Assembly (NCBI RefSeq): GCF_036812735.1
Contig: NZ_CP117523.1
Coordinates: 3,410,001 to 3,474,000, forward strand
Length of the DNA stretch: 64,000 nt
Reading direction: 5' to 3'
DNA from: Terrisporobacter glycolicus ATCC 14880 = DSM 1288
GTDB taxonomy: Bacteria > Bacillota > Clostridia > Peptostreptococcales > Peptostreptococcaceae
Part shown: positions 44,990 through 54,372 of the stretch, piece after piece
Layout of the letters: each line of letters opens with the position of its first letter
How positions within the stretch are numbered: position 1 is the first letter of the stretch
Translations under genes and position numbers: made by a program
The notes under the pieces: model-generated
The model's input: the letters and a program-made list of their open reading frames with translations, nothing else
What the model was told of the DNA's origin: nothing
Database searches by the model: none

Positions 44990-46423
44990 TTAAACAACAT
45001 TCTTATCGTCTTTAGTTTCATTTTTGTCTAATTTAGCTATACCAAATCCTGTAATAGCAAATATAATTGCAAATACTATTCCTGAGTAGTTAAGTATTGC
45101 CCATGGTAAGTATTGTAGTGTATCTACTCCCAGGGTTGCAGTCATATATGCCCCTGCTGCTGACCATGGTATTAGCGGAACTAAAACTGTTCCTGAATCT
45201 TCTAGTGTTCTAGATAGGTTTTTAGGATGTAGATTTTTCTTAGGATAAACATCTTTAAATAACTCCCCTGGCACAAGTATTGATAAATATGAACTACCTG
45301 TTACAAAGGCAACTGTAAAACATGATACTATTGTAGATATTATTATTCCTGCTGTTGATTTTACTTTTGACATTAATAAATCTAAAACCACATCTAACAT
45401 TCCAGAAACGCTCACTATTCCTGCAAATCCCATAGCACAGAATATAAGAACTGTAGTGCTTGTTACTGATGCAACTCCACCTCTGTTTATAAGTTTAATA
45501 ACTTCTTCTGTAGCAGTACCTGTAAATCCAGTCATTGTTATATCAAATCCTGATATTAAAGATGTAAAACCATCTACTATATTAAATCCTTGCACTGCTG
45601 CTCCTAAAACTATTGTTAATAAACTTGTTCCTAACATTGTAGGTATTGTTGGCCATTTTTTTACTGAGCCTAAAATTACTAATACAAATGGTAAAAGTAA
45701 TACTATGTTAAAGTTAAACATTGTGTCTAACTGATCCATCATTAATTGAACTGATTCAGGTCTTACTAAATCACCTGATGCGCTAAACCCAACAAATAAA
45801 TATACAATCATTGCTAATAATGCAGCTGGAACAGTTGTGTAAAGCATGTGTTTTATATGTTCGTATAACTCACTTCCTGCAGCCATAGGCGCTAAGTTTG
45901 TTGTATCTGAAAGTGGTGATAATTTATCTCCAAAGAAGGCTCCTGAAACTACAGCTCCTGCTGTTGCTGATAAAGATATTCCCAGTCCTCCTGCAATTCC
46001 CATCATTGCCACTCCTATAGTACCAGCTGCACCCCAAGATGTACCTGTTACTATTGCAAGTATTGCTGATGATAAAAATGCTGTAACTAATATAAACTTA
46101 GGATTTATCATTTGAACTCCGTAATATATTATCATTGGAACTGCTCCAGAGAACATTAATGCTCCTATTAATAGACCCACACTCCATAAAATCAATGTGG
46201 CTGGAAGTGCACTTGCTATTTTTTCAACTATTGCCTTTTGCATATCGTCCCATTTGTATCCCAATTTAAGGGCTATTATTCCTGCAATAAATGCTGAACA
46301 TATTATTATAGGTTCTGCCTTTATTTTAAAAACCCCATAACCTAATGCTAATGCCACCACCATAAAAATTATTGGTGTCAATGCTTGAGCCAAAGTTGGT
46401 TTTTTCTTTTGCATCTCTTTCAT
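44990..46423 (-). CDS. NhaC-like sodium antiporter family carrier
   Basis: A 477-residue protein with about 11-12 membrane helices. TGTSWGAAGTIGVAMMGI and FFGDKLSPLSDTTNLA are NhaC-family hallmarks. Family members exchange Na+ for protons or amino/organic acids. Because it is co-transcribed with iadA, import or exchange of aspartate-containing peptides is a possible role; this is inference from context. ATG follows GAAGGTG. Confidence 0.85.
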   Translation of the reverse strand: MKEMQKKKPTLAQALTPIIFMVVALALGYGVFKIKAEPIIICSAFIAGIIALKLGYKWDDMQKAIVEKIASALPATLILWSVGLLIGALMFSGAVPMIIYYGVQMINPKFILVTAFLSSAILAIVTGTSWGAAGTIGVAMMGIAGGLGISLSATAGAVVSGAFFGDKLSPLSDTTNLAPMAAGSELYEHIKHMLYTTVPAALLAMIVYLFVGFSASGDLVRPESVQLMMDQLDTMFNFNIVLLLPFVLVILGSVKKWPTIPTMLGTSLLTIVLGAAVQGFNIVDGFTSLISGFDITMTGFTGTATEEVIKLINRGGVASVTSTTVLIFCAMGFAGIVSVSGMLDVVLDLLMSKVKSTAGIIISTIVSCFTVAFVTGSSYLSILVPGELFKDVYPKKNLHPKNLSRTLEDSGTVLVPLIPWSAAGAYMTATLGVDTLQYLPWAILNYSGIVFAIIFAITGFGIAKLDKNETKDDKNVV

Positions 46424-46484
46424 AATTAATTCACCTTCTCCATAAATATTTAAAATTTAATTAAATTCACTATTATATAAGGTT

Positions 46485-46500
46485 AGCAATTATCGTGCCA
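46485..46500 (-). promoter_or_regulatory. Sigma-54 promoter of the carrier-iadA operon
   Basis: On the - strand TGGCACGATAATTGCT matches TGGCAC-N5-TTGCW exactly: -24 element at 46495-46500, -12 at 46485-46489. It lies about 60 nt before the carrier start and is next to a sigma-54 activator gene. Confidence 0.85.
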
Positions 46501-46632
46501 AGTTTTTCATTCCTAGAAAACCTTCTTTCTACTTTAAAACATAAGGTGTGTAGAATTTTCTGAATTTTTATTTAAGGTTATATTATGTTTATTACTTTAA
46601 TATTAAATATGTCTTATTATAATATTAAAAAG

Positions 46633-46668
46633 AAAAAGGGATAGTTTTGAAAGCAACCATCCCTTTTT
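46633..46668 (-). terminator. Terminator after the sigma-54 activator gene
   Basis: A 10-bp stem (46633-46642 with 46659-46668) with extra inner pairs and T tract on the - strand. Confidence 0.8.
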
Positions 46669-46687
46669 ATCCCTTTTATTCTTTTTA

Positions 46688-48679
46688 TTATCCCTTTTCT
46701 ACAATTTCCAATCCCTTTTTTAATATTTTTGTACCTTTTAATCCTTTATTAATTTCTATATATTCTTGATTTTTTAGTTTAGTCATTATAGTTCTGATTT
46801 TTCCTTCACCTAAATAAATACCTTCTTCTTTCGACAATAAAGATAATGTTCTTCTACCAATTCCTTCATACTTATGGATTTTTTCCAATACCCACTTTTC
46901 TTTTTCATTTAATAATTCTTCTTCTTTTATTTCAGCAAGTAAATCACTAGAATCACAATTTTCAATAATATACTTAGGCAAATATGTGCTATCTATTTTT
47001 ATTTTATTTTCCTTTATAGTGGATACATACTCTACCACATTAACAAGCTCTCTTATATTTCCAGGCCAATTATATTTAATTAATATTTCAATAGCTTCTT
47101 TTGTAAAAAATTCTTCTAAATTTTCCTCATTAGTAATTTTAAACAAATAATATTGTAGTAATAATTTTATATCTGTTCTTCTCTCTCTCAAAGGTATAGA
47201 ATACATTGGCATAACATTTAATCTATAGTATAAGTCTTCTCTAAAATTTTTAAGTTTCACTTCGTGCAACAGCTCTTTATTTGTTGCTGCTATAACTCTA
47301 ATGTCTATTGGAATAGTTTCCGTACTACCAACAGGAGTTATCTCCCTTTCTTGAAGTACTCTAAGCAACCTAGACTGTAAATATAAAGATGCGTCTCCTA
47401 TTTCATCTAAAAATATGGTTCCTTTGTGTGCCTTTTTAAATAAACCTTCTTTTCCACCTTTTCTAGCTCCAGTAAAGGCTCCATCTTCATATCCAAAAAG
47501 TTCACTTTCTATTAGATTTTCTGGTATTGCAGCAAAATTTATGGCAATAAAAGGATAGTCACATCTTTCAGATTCATTGTGTATAGCTTGTGCTAGTACC
47601 TCTTTTCCTGTACCTGTTTCCCCTTGGATTAATACAGTTGAGTTTGTTTTTGCTACTTTTTTAGCCAGTTTAATATTTTTCACTATGGAGCTACAATTAC
47701 CTACCATATCTTCAAAAGTATACTTTGCTTGATTTTCTCTTATTTTTTCTCTTCTTCTTACTTCCTCATCAATTTTATGAATATGTTTAACTTCATTAAG
47801 AATAATCATATTACCTGTGTATATGTTATTATCTTCTATTTTTTCTTTTGAAACTAAAATTTCCTTGTTGTTTATATTAATAATATCTTCTTTTAATGAT
47901 GGAAAAGTTTCATAAATATCCTTAGATAACACGTGATTTTTCTTAACACCTAATAATCTTAAGGCTTCTTCATTTAAAACAACAACTTTGTTTTTTATAT
48001 TAGTATAAATAATTCCGTTCTTTTGATTATCTAGTAAATTAGTTAATAAATCTTTTAACCTAGTTGATTCTTGAGATTTTTTTATATATTTTGTTGATAC
48101 ATTTATCATATCTCTATAAAAATAAGATGACACCATGCTTCCATATTTGTCCATGCAGTTTAATCTTATTAATATTTCAATTAATGTGGATACATCTAGA
48201 TGTCTTGATTTTATATCTATGATATTAGAGACTTCGTCAGGTACTAAATGAGCTTCACCAGGTGTTATTGCAATTTCTAAATTTTTATAAGACTTAATTC
48301 CTGGGTAATATTGGTGATAATTTATATGATTAAGTCCCTGACTCTTTAACTGTCTAATAACTTCTTCACAAGAACTCTTTGCATCATTTACTAAAAGTAC
48401 ATCTGTCCCTCTAGGAATACTTAAAATTTCATCAATATAATCATGCTTTATTACTCTTTTTGAAACTATATAATTTATATTGTCATTAAGTATATGATCA
48501 CAAATATCTTTTACTTCTTCACCAGAAAAAATCAATAAATCACAATCTAAGTATTTTTCTTTATAGTTATTTAAATTTAAACATTCTATATAAAATTCTT
48601 TTTCAAATATTATTTCTAACTGCTGCTTTATACTAAATCCAGTATACTCACTCATTGATATTATATAAATTTTTTTCAT
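46688..48679 (-). CDS. Sigma-54-dependent transcriptional activator (bEBP)
   Basis: About 663 residues: an N-terminal sensory region of unknown ligand, a PAS-like segment around 205-300, and an AAA+ domain with GETGTGKE (353-360), the sigma-54 loop GAFTGA (400-405) and IFLDE (422-426). Instead of a usual Fis-type helix it ends in a winged-helix-like stretch. It should activate the sigma-54 promoter at 46485-46500. I use the ATG at 48677-48679, because GGGGG lies just before it and the upstream TTG overlaps that site. It lies between the GGT-like gene and the carrier operon. Confidence 0.9.
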   Translation of the reverse strand: MKKIYIISMSEYTGFSIKQQLEIIFEKEFYIECLNLNNYKEKYLDCDLLIFSGEEVKDICDHILNDNINYIVSKRVIKHDYIDEILSIPRGTDVLLVNDAKSSCEEVIRQLKSQGLNHINYHQYYPGIKSYKNLEIAITPGEAHLVPDEVSNIIDIKSRHLDVSTLIEILIRLNCMDKYGSMVSSYFYRDMINVSTKYIKKSQESTRLKDLLTNLLDNQKNGIIYTNIKNKVVVLNEEALRLLGVKKNHVLSKDIYETFPSLKEDIININNKEILVSKEKIEDNNIYTGNMIILNEVKHIHKIDEEVRRREKIRENQAKYTFEDMVGNCSSIVKNIKLAKKVAKTNSTVLIQGETGTGKEVLAQAIHNESERCDYPFIAINFAAIPENLIESELFGYEDGAFTGARKGGKEGLFKKAHKGTIFLDEIGDASLYLQSRLLRVLQEREITPVGSTETIPIDIRVIAATNKELLHEVKLKNFREDLYYRLNVMPMYSIPLRERRTDIKLLLQYYLFKITNEENLEEFFTKEAIEILIKYNWPGNIRELVNVVEYVSTIKENKIKIDSTYLPKYIIENCDSSDLLAEIKEEELLNEKEKWVLEKIHKYEGIGRRTLSLLSKEEGIYLGEGKIRTIMTKLKNQEYIEINKGLKGTKILKKGLEIVEKG

Positions 48680-48777
48680 AATGTCCCCCAAATTTATATG
48701 GTAACTTCCTATTATATATGTTTAAGTATAACATTTTTAGATTTTATGACAAATATGAAATTCCTAGTAATAAAAAA

Positions 48778-48803
48778 GAGCTACCCAAATCATAAGGTAA
48801 CTC
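48778..48803 (-). terminator. Terminator after the GGT-like gene
   Basis: An 8-bp stem with one G-U pair (48778-48785 with 48796-48803), followed by six T residues on the - strand. Confidence 0.7.
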
Positions 48804-48827
48804 TATTTACAATTTAGCACAAAACAA

Positions 48828-50441
48828 TTACCAAATAGCCACATGACCATCACATCTTTTTTCTGTGGCGCAAACATAAGACCCAGCTTCAATATTTTTT
48901 AATATAATCTGTCCCTTACCCATATTTGTGAAGTCTTCCATAACTTTAATATGATGACCTTTTTCCATAAGTCCTTGTACAATTGCTTCATTCATATCAC
49001 TTTCAACTTCAATGTCTTTGTTTTTAATCCATTGCCAACGAGGCGCATCTAATGCTTCTTGAGGATTCATATTAAAATCAATCAAATTAGTAAGAACTTG
49101 CAACTGTCCTTGAGGTTGCATAAATGCACCCATTACACCAAATGCCCCTACAGCTTCATTATCCTTGCATAAAAATCCTGGTATAATTGTGTGGTATGGC
49201 TTTTTAAATGGTTTTACCACATTAACATGATTTTTATCTAAACTAAAGTTGTTTCCCCTATTATGAAGGGCTATTCCTGTACTTGGAACTACTAATCCTG
49301 ATCCAAATTCTGTGTAATTGCTTTGTATGTATGACACCATATTTCCATCTTTGTCACCGCTACACAAATATACTGTTCCTGGTGAATAAGGATCTCCACA
49401 TATAGGTTCAATAGCCTTATCTCCTATTAAGCTTCTTCTTTTCTTTGCATAATCTTCATTTAGTAATTCTTCAACCTTTACTTCCATTTCTTTTATATCT
49501 GTTACATAAGTTTTGCTATCAGCAAAGGCAAGTTTTAAACTTTCTATAATTTTATGGTAATTATCTACATGTTCTTTATCACTATGCAAATTAAGCCCCT
49601 TTAATATATTTAAAGCCATAAGCACTGTTATTCCATGACCATTTGGTGGTATTTCAAAAACCTCATATCCTTTGTACTCTGTGCTAATTGGCTCCATCCA
49701 CTGAGGATAAAATTTCTCCAGATCACTTTTTCTAATAAATCCATTGTACTTTCTAGAGAACTCATCTATTTCATCTGCCAAACTTCCTCTATAGAAACTT
49801 TCACCGTTGCTTCTTCCTATTTCCTCAAGAGTTTCTGCCATGTCTTCACACCTGAAAATTTCTCCAGCCTTAGGAGCTCTTCCTAATTTACCAAAAGTTT
49901 CAAACCAGTACTTATACTCTTCCCCCTGTAAGTTTTCTTCGTATTCATCATAAACTTTCTGCCATAAATTTGATACAGTTTGTCCCACAGCATAGCCATT
50001 TCTAGCATATTCTATGGCACTTTTCAAACATTCTAATAAACTTAACTTTCCGTATTTTTCATTAAGTTCTCCCCATGCAGCAGGTATTCCAGGAACTGTC
50101 ACAGCACCAAATCCATACTTAGGCATAGATTCCATCCCCTCATATTCTTCCAACTTCATTTTCTCCGGTGCAAATCCGCTGGAATTTAATCCATAAAGCT
50201 TCTTTTCTTCTTCTATCCATACTAATGCATAAGCATCCCCACCAATTCCACATCCTGTAGGCTCAACAACAGTAAGACAAGCTGCCGTAGCTATGGCTGC
50301 ATCTACTGCATTGCCACCCTTTTTCAAAATTTCCAAACCAGCCTGAGCTGCAATTGGCGTTGATGTTGCCACTGCTCCATTTTTTCCATAAACTATATTT
50401 CTTATGGAATTATATTTATTATTAATTGAAGTTAAATTCAT
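48828..50441 (-). CDS. Gamma-glutamyltransferase family protein, no signal peptide
   Basis: A 537-residue Ntn hydrolase precursor of the GGT family. The likely autocleavage/nucleophile Thr is T356 in SPGTVYLCSGDKDGN; GGNAVDAAIA, GCGIGGDAY and NGHGITVLMALN are family motifs. No signal peptide is present, so it should be cytosolic, like YwrD-type proteins, and could act on imported gamma-glutamyl peptides. It is transcribed toward the sigma-54 activator but has its own terminator. ATG after GGGGGG. Confidence 0.88.
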   Translation of the reverse strand: MNLTSINNKYNSIRNIVYGKNGAVATSTPIAAQAGLEILKKGGNAVDAAIATAACLTVVEPTGCGIGGDAYALVWIEEEKKLYGLNSSGFAPEKMKLEEYEGMESMPKYGFGAVTVPGIPAAWGELNEKYGKLSLLECLKSAIEYARNGYAVGQTVSNLWQKVYDEYEENLQGEEYKYWFETFGKLGRAPKAGEIFRCEDMAETLEEIGRSNGESFYRGSLADEIDEFSRKYNGFIRKSDLEKFYPQWMEPISTEYKGYEVFEIPPNGHGITVLMALNILKGLNLHSDKEHVDNYHKIIESLKLAFADSKTYVTDIKEMEVKVEELLNEDYAKKRRSLIGDKAIEPICGDPYSPGTVYLCSGDKDGNMVSYIQSNYTEFGSGLVVPSTGIALHNRGNNFSLDKNHVNVVKPFKKPYHTIIPGFLCKDNEAVGAFGVMGAFMQPQGQLQVLTNLIDFNMNPQEALDAPRWQWIKNKDIEVESDMNEAIVQGLMEKGHHIKVMEDFTNMGKGQIILKNIEAGSYVCATEKRCDGHVAIW

Positions 50442-50535
50442 ATTTTTCCCCCCCAGTTATAATATTAATTTACTACATATATATATTGTATATTATATAA
50501 CAATGAACTATATGGTTTTATCCTTAAATTGACTG

Positions 50536-50563
50536 TTGACAATCTTTTTAAATAAACTATAAT
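50536..50563 (+). promoter_or_regulatory. Sigma-A promoter of the thiamine operon
   Basis: TTGACA (50536-50541), 16-nt spacer, TATAAT (50558-50563). Transcription should start near 50570, just before the riboswitch. Confidence 0.85.
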
Positions 50564-50582
50564 GAAGTTAAAAGTAAATATT

Positions 50583-50661
50583 TGCTAGGGGTGCCTTTAT
50601 TGGCTGAGAGGTTTTGCCGACCCTTGTACCTGATCTGGATAATACCAGCGTAGGAAAGCTA
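50583..50661 (+). ncRNA. TPP riboswitch (THI element)
   Basis: The conserved parts are present in order: GGGGTGCC, GGCTGAGAG, ACCCTTG, ACCTGATCTGGATAATACCAGCG, each in its normal place around the two helical arms (the last given as two pieces of 20 bases or fewer: ACCTGATCTGGATAAT and ACCAGCG). It is followed by a hairpin near 50663-50687 that may be the antiterminator and then the terminator at 50710. It should switch off the thiamine uptake genes when thiamine pyrophosphate is abundant. Confidence 0.95.
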
Positions 50662-50709
50662 TATACTTTATTTCTCATAAAGAGTATCAGGGATTAAATT
50701 TGATTATAT

Positions 50710-50739
50710 ATGCTATGCCTACGGGTATAGCATTTTTTT
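50710..50739 (+). terminator. Riboswitch-controlled terminator with TACG loop
   Basis: A 10-bp stem (50710-50719 with 50724-50733) closed by C-TACG-G, a stable UNCG-type tetraloop, followed by six or more T residues. Confidence 0.88.
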
Positions 50740-50778
50740 ATGTATTTATATATGTAATTATAAAAAGGAGGAATAATA

Positions 50779-51069
50779 ATGGTTATAGCAGACGTGGCAG
50801 TAATGCCTCTTAGACCTTATACAGGTGAGGAGGAAATGTACAAAGTAGTAGATGCTTGCATCGAAAAAGTAAAGGAAAGTGGTCTTAAGTATGAAATCGG
50901 TGCCATGAGTACAACATTTGAAGGGGAATTTGATGAAGTTTTTGATTTAATAAAAGTAATGCACAAAATACCCTTTCAACTAGGATGTGAAAGAGTCATC
51001 ACAGTTGCTAGGGTTGACGAGAAAGCTGGAGGCCTAACAATTGAGAACAAACTTAGAAATCACAGATAA
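50779..51069 (+). CDS. Thiamine-binding MTH1187/YkoF family protein
   Basis: A 96-residue protein of the MTH1187/YkoF family: IADVAVMPLRPYTGEEEMYKVV at the start and YEIGAMSTTFEGEFDEVFDLI in the middle. Homologues bind thiamine or its precursor and sit in thiamine or HMP salvage operons. It is the first gene after the riboswitch, so regulation by TPP is expected. ATG follows AGGAGG. Its end overlaps the next gene by 29 nt. Confidence 0.88.
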   Translation: MVIADVAVMPLRPYTGEEEMYKVVDACIEKVKESGLKYEIGAMSTTFEGEFDEVFDLIKVMHKIPFQLGCERVITVARVDEKAGGLTIENKLRNHR

Positions 51070-51817
51070 GATTAAAAATTATATTTATCCACTTATAACG
51101 TTTGTAAGTATTTTATTATTATGGCAGTTTATTGTGGTAAGTAATGATATACCTCAATATATTATGCCTGCACCAAGCAAAATAATAAAAGTTTTTAGCA
51201 CAGATTTTGCAAACTTGCAAATGCATGCTTTAGTTACTTTAAATGAATCTGTTTTAGGATTTATTTATTCCATATTATTGGCATTAGCAATAGGTACAAT
51301 TATGGACTTTGTTCCATTTATAAAGAAATGTTTCTATCCTATAATGCTAGTATCTCAAATGATACCAACAATAACCATAGCTCCACTACTTATAATATGG
51401 TTTGGATTTGATTCATTACCAAAAATAATCATGGTAATGACTACTTGTTTCTTCCCCATATTAATAAATTTTGTGGATGGTATGGAAAATATAGATAAAG
51501 ACTATATAAATTTATTCAAAACTATGGATGCCAGCAAACTAAATACATTTATTCATTTAAAACTTCCCATGTCTTTGGAAAGCTTATTTACAGGCTTAAA
51601 AATTTCAGCTACTTATGCCTTTGTTGCTGCAACAGTTGCTGAGTGGCTTGGTGGAAGTGTAGGGCTTGGTGTTTATATGGTAAGAGCAAAAAGTGCATAT
51701 GCTTTGGACAAAGTATTTGCATCTACAATTTTAGTAATAATCTTTAGTTTAATATTTGTAATGGGTATAAATATTTTGAAGAAAATAATATTAAAACACA
51801 AGTACAAAGGAGAATAA
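51041..51817 (+). CDS. thiX: ThiX-like ABC transporter permease
   Basis: A 258-residue permease with about six membrane helices and the EAA-like loop near [16 protein letters not shown]. It belongs to the SsuC/TauC/ThiX group and should carry the pyrimidine moiety of thiamine with ThiY and ThiZ. The TTG start is set by GGAGG 8 nt upstream, inside the thiamine-binding gene. Confidence 0.85.
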   Translation: MRTNLEITDKIKNYIYPLITFVSILLLWQFIVVSNDIPQYIMPAPSKIIKVFSTDFANLQMHALVTLNESVLGFIYSILLALAIGTIMDFVPFIKKCFYPIMLVSQMIPTITIAPLLIIWFGFDSLPKIIMVMTTCFFPILINFVDGMENIDKDYINLFKTMDASKLNTFIHLKLPMSLESLFTGLKISATYAFVAATVAEWLGGSVGLGVYMVRAKSAYALDKVFASTILVIIFSLIFVMGINILKKIILKHKYKGE

Positions 51818-51818
51818 A

Positions 51819-52829
51819 ATGAAGTTTAAAAAAAGCATATCATTAATGACAGCTGCACTACTTACTATAGGTTTAGTGACAGGTTGCTCAAAGAAAAGTA
51901 CTGAAAAAAAAGAAGGAAACTCAGATTTACAAAAGGTTACTGTAGTTCTTGACTGGACTCCAAATACTAACCATACAGGATTATATGTTGCTTTAGATAA
52001 AGGATATTACAAAGAACAAGGTTTAGATGTGGAAATAATTCAACCATCTGATGGTACTGCTACTACTATAGTTGCCACAGGAAAAGCTGATTTTGGTGTA
52101 AGTTATCAAGAAGATGTTACTTATGCAAAAACTAGTGAAGACCCACTTCCAATAAAATCTATAGCTACAATTATTCAACACAATACTTCTGGGTTTGCAT
52201 CTCCAGCAAACAAAAAAATTAAAACTGTAAAAGATTTTGAAAACAAAACTTACGGTGGATGGGGATCAGAATCAGAAAAAGCTACTTTAAATGCAATTAT
52301 GACTAACAACGGTGCTGATTTTAGCAAAATCAAAATAGTAGATATAGGAAAAGATGATTTCTTCACAGCTACTAAAGGTGACATAGATATAGCTAATATT
52401 TTCGAAGGTTGGACAGGTGTAGAGGCAAAGCTTCGTGGGGAAGATATAAACTTTGTAGCTACTAAGGATTTAGACAAAAGATTAGACTACTATACTCCTC
52501 TTTTAATAACTAGTGAAAAAATAATAAATGAAAATCCAGACCTTGCTAAGAAGTTTTTAGCTGCAACAAGCAAAGGATACCAAGATTGTGTTAAAAATCC
52601 TGAAGAAAGTGCAAAAATATTATTAAAACATGCTCCTGAAATAAACGAAGACTTAGCTATTGAAAGTCAAAAGTATTTAGCTGATAAATATATAGATGAC
52701 GCTTCTAAATGGGGCGAAATGAAAGATAGTGTTTGGAATAATTACACTGATTTCATGAAAGAATATAAATTAATAAACAAGGATATGAAAGCAAGTGATG
52801 CATATACAAATGAATTCTTACCAAACTAA
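51819..52829 (+). CDS. thiY: ThiY-like substrate-binding lipoprotein
   Basis: A 336-residue lipoprotein with lipobox VTGC (Cys23) and an NMT1/THI5-like fold: [19 protein letters not shown] opens the ligand domain. Such proteins bind HMP/formylaminopyrimidine or related pyrimidines and deliver them to ThiX/ThiZ. It follows thiX by one base and has AAGGAG before the ATG. Confidence 0.88.
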   Translation: MKFKKSISLMTAALLTIGLVTGCSKKSTEKKEGNSDLQKVTVVLDWTPNTNHTGLYVALDKGYYKEQGLDVEIIQPSDGTATTIVATGKADFGVSYQEDVTYAKTSEDPLPIKSIATIIQHNTSGFASPANKKIKTVKDFENKTYGGWGSESEKATLNAIMTNNGADFSKIKIVDIGKDDFFTATKGDIDIANIFEGWTGVEAKLRGEDINFVATKDLDKRLDYYTPLLITSEKIINENPDLAKKFLAATSKGYQDCVKNPEESAKILLKHAPEINEDLAIESQKYLADKYIDDASKWGEMKDSVWNNYTDFMKEYKLINKDMKASDAYTNEFLPN

Positions 52830-53529
52830 TAAAAAAATTATTATTAGTAATTTATCAAAAAAATACAAAGATAAGCTTATTTTAAAAGATATTGATTTAC
52901 ATGTTTATGATGAAGAGATTGTTTCCATTATAGGTCCTAGTGGTTGTGGTAAAAGTACTATTTTCAACATACTTTCCAACTTAACAACTAGTGATTCTGG
53001 TGAAGTAGATATTAATGGTCGTTTCAGCTATATGTACCAAAAAGATCTTCTACTCCCTTACAAAAACATAATGGATAATGTTTCTCTTCCCTTAATCTTA
53101 AAAGGTGAAAAAAAGAAAAAAAGTCAAGAAACAGTTAAACCTTACTTCTCCACTTTTGGTTTAGAAGGTTACGAAAATAAATATCCTCATGAACTTTCTG
53201 GTGGTATGAGGCAAAGGGTGAACTTTATGAGAACCTTTGTTAATTCCAGCGATATTATGCTTTTAGATGAACCTTTTGGAGCATTAGATTCCATTACAAG
53301 AGCTTCCATGCAAAATTGGCTACTGGACATAAAGAAGGAAATTAAGTCTACCATATTGCTTATTACTCACGATATTGACGAGGCAATAATTTTGTCAGAC
53401 AGAATTTATATTTTATCAAATAAACCTGCTGTAGTTAATAAAGAAGTTTTTGTAGACAAACGTATCTACAGTAAAGATAATCTAGAAAACATAGCTAAAC
53501 TTAAGAAAGAAATCTTAGGTTATTTATAA
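52795..53529 (+). CDS. thiZ: ThiZ-like ABC transporter ATP-binding protein
   Basis: A 244-residue ATPase: Walker [10 protein letters not shown], signature LSGGMRQR, Walker [13 protein letters not shown]. It powers the ThiXY transporter. It overlaps the thiY end by up to 35 nt. Several starts (GTG 52795, ATG 52798, ATG 52810) are possible, and no ribosome site clearly decides between them. Confidence 0.85.
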   Translation: MMHIQMNSYQTNKKIIISNLSKKYKDKLILKDIDLHVYDEEIVSIIGPSGCGKSTIFNILSNLTTSDSGEVDINGRFSYMYQKDLLLPYKNIMDNVSLPLILKGEKKKKSQETVKPYFSTFGLEGYENKYPHELSGGMRQRVNFMRTFVNSSDIMLLDEPFGALDSITRASMQNWLLDIKKEIKSTILLITHDIDEAIILSDRIYILSNKPAVVNKEVFVDKRIYSKDNLENIAKLKKEILGYL

Positions 53530-54270
53530 ATGTATATAGATTTTCACAGTCATATAGATTTCTACAAAGACCATGAATTGCAAAAGGTTTATGATGATAT
53601 AAATAAAAACAATATAAAAGTAATCTCCTGTGCTATGGATGAAAAAAGCTATAAGAAAAATCTTGGCTTTTCTAAAGTTTGTTCCAATATTATACCTACT
53701 TTTGGTATACATCCTTGGAAAGTTACTAATGTAGTCACCAACCTAGATATCTATGATAACTACATAAAAAGTAGCAAAATCATAGGTGAAGTCGGTCTGG
53801 ATTTTCACTGGGTGGAGGATAAGTCAACTTATGAGCCTCAGGTTGAAGTTTTTAAACATTTTGTAAAAAAATCTAAAACTTATGATAAATTCTTAAACAT
53901 CCATACTAAAGGTGCAGAAGAATTAATTTATAATATTTTACATGAAGAAAATATGTTGGAAAAATCCATAATTCACTGGTATAGCGGAGATTTATCTACC
54001 TTAAATAAATTTATAGATGCTAAATCTTATTTCACTTTAAGCGTAGATATAAATACTTCACAAAAAAGCCAAGAAATTGCCAGGCTAGTCCCTGTTGATC
54101 TTATTCTAGCAGAAACAGATGGTCCTACTGCTTTGGAATGGGTTACTGGAGTTTATGGTATGCCTAGTGAGATTATCAATGTATACGATGGCATATGTAA
54201 TACAAAAGATATCTCTATGGATGAATTAAAACATCATATTGAACACAATTACAATATTATATTTAAGTAG
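53530..54270 (+). CDS. TatD-like metal-dependent hydrolase in the thiamine operon
   Basis: A 246-residue TatD-family protein: DFHSHID provides the first metal pair, IPTFGIHPW and IGEVGLDFHW follow, with LNIHTKGA, IHWYSGD and LAETDGP near the end. TatD enzymes are usually DNases or general hydrolases. Its ATG follows the thiZ stop directly, so it is part of the TPP-controlled operon and may instead act on a thiamine-related substrate; this is inference from position. Confidence 0.82.
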   Translation: MYIDFHSHIDFYKDHELQKVYDDINKNNIKVISCAMDEKSYKKNLGFSKVCSNIIPTFGIHPWKVTNVVTNLDIYDNYIKSSKIIGEVGLDFHWVEDKSTYEPQVEVFKHFVKKSKTYDKFLNIHTKGAEELIYNILHEENMLEKSIIHWYSGDLSTLNKFIDAKSYFTLSVDINTSQKSQEIARLVPVDLILAETDGPTALEWVTGVYGMPSEIINVYDGICNTKDISMDELKHHIEHNYNIIFK

Positions 54271-54290
54271 ATTAATGTTTATATAAAAAT

Positions 54291-54331
54291 AAAGTATGTA
54301 AGTTGATTAAAACTATCAACTTGCATACTTT
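54291..54331. terminator. Terminator between the thiamine operon and the bce locus
   Basis: A 17-bp stem with one mismatch (54291-54307 with 54315-54331), 7-nt loop, then T residues on the + strand. Usable from both convergent units. Confidence 0.85.
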
Positions 54332-54372
54332 TTTAATATTTGTATTTGTTTATTGTCTTAGAATTATATATT

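Larger units (their letters stand above)
50442..50778. other. 337-bp divergent region with TPP riboswitch
   Basis: Space between the GGT-like gene (-) and the thiamine operon (+), filled by the sigma-A promoter at 50536-50563, a TPP riboswitch and its terminator. Confidence 0.85.

Noticed and set aside
50442-50580. Sigma-54 promoter for the GGT-like gene
   Set aside because: No TGGCAC-N5-TTGC pattern is present upstream of that gene.
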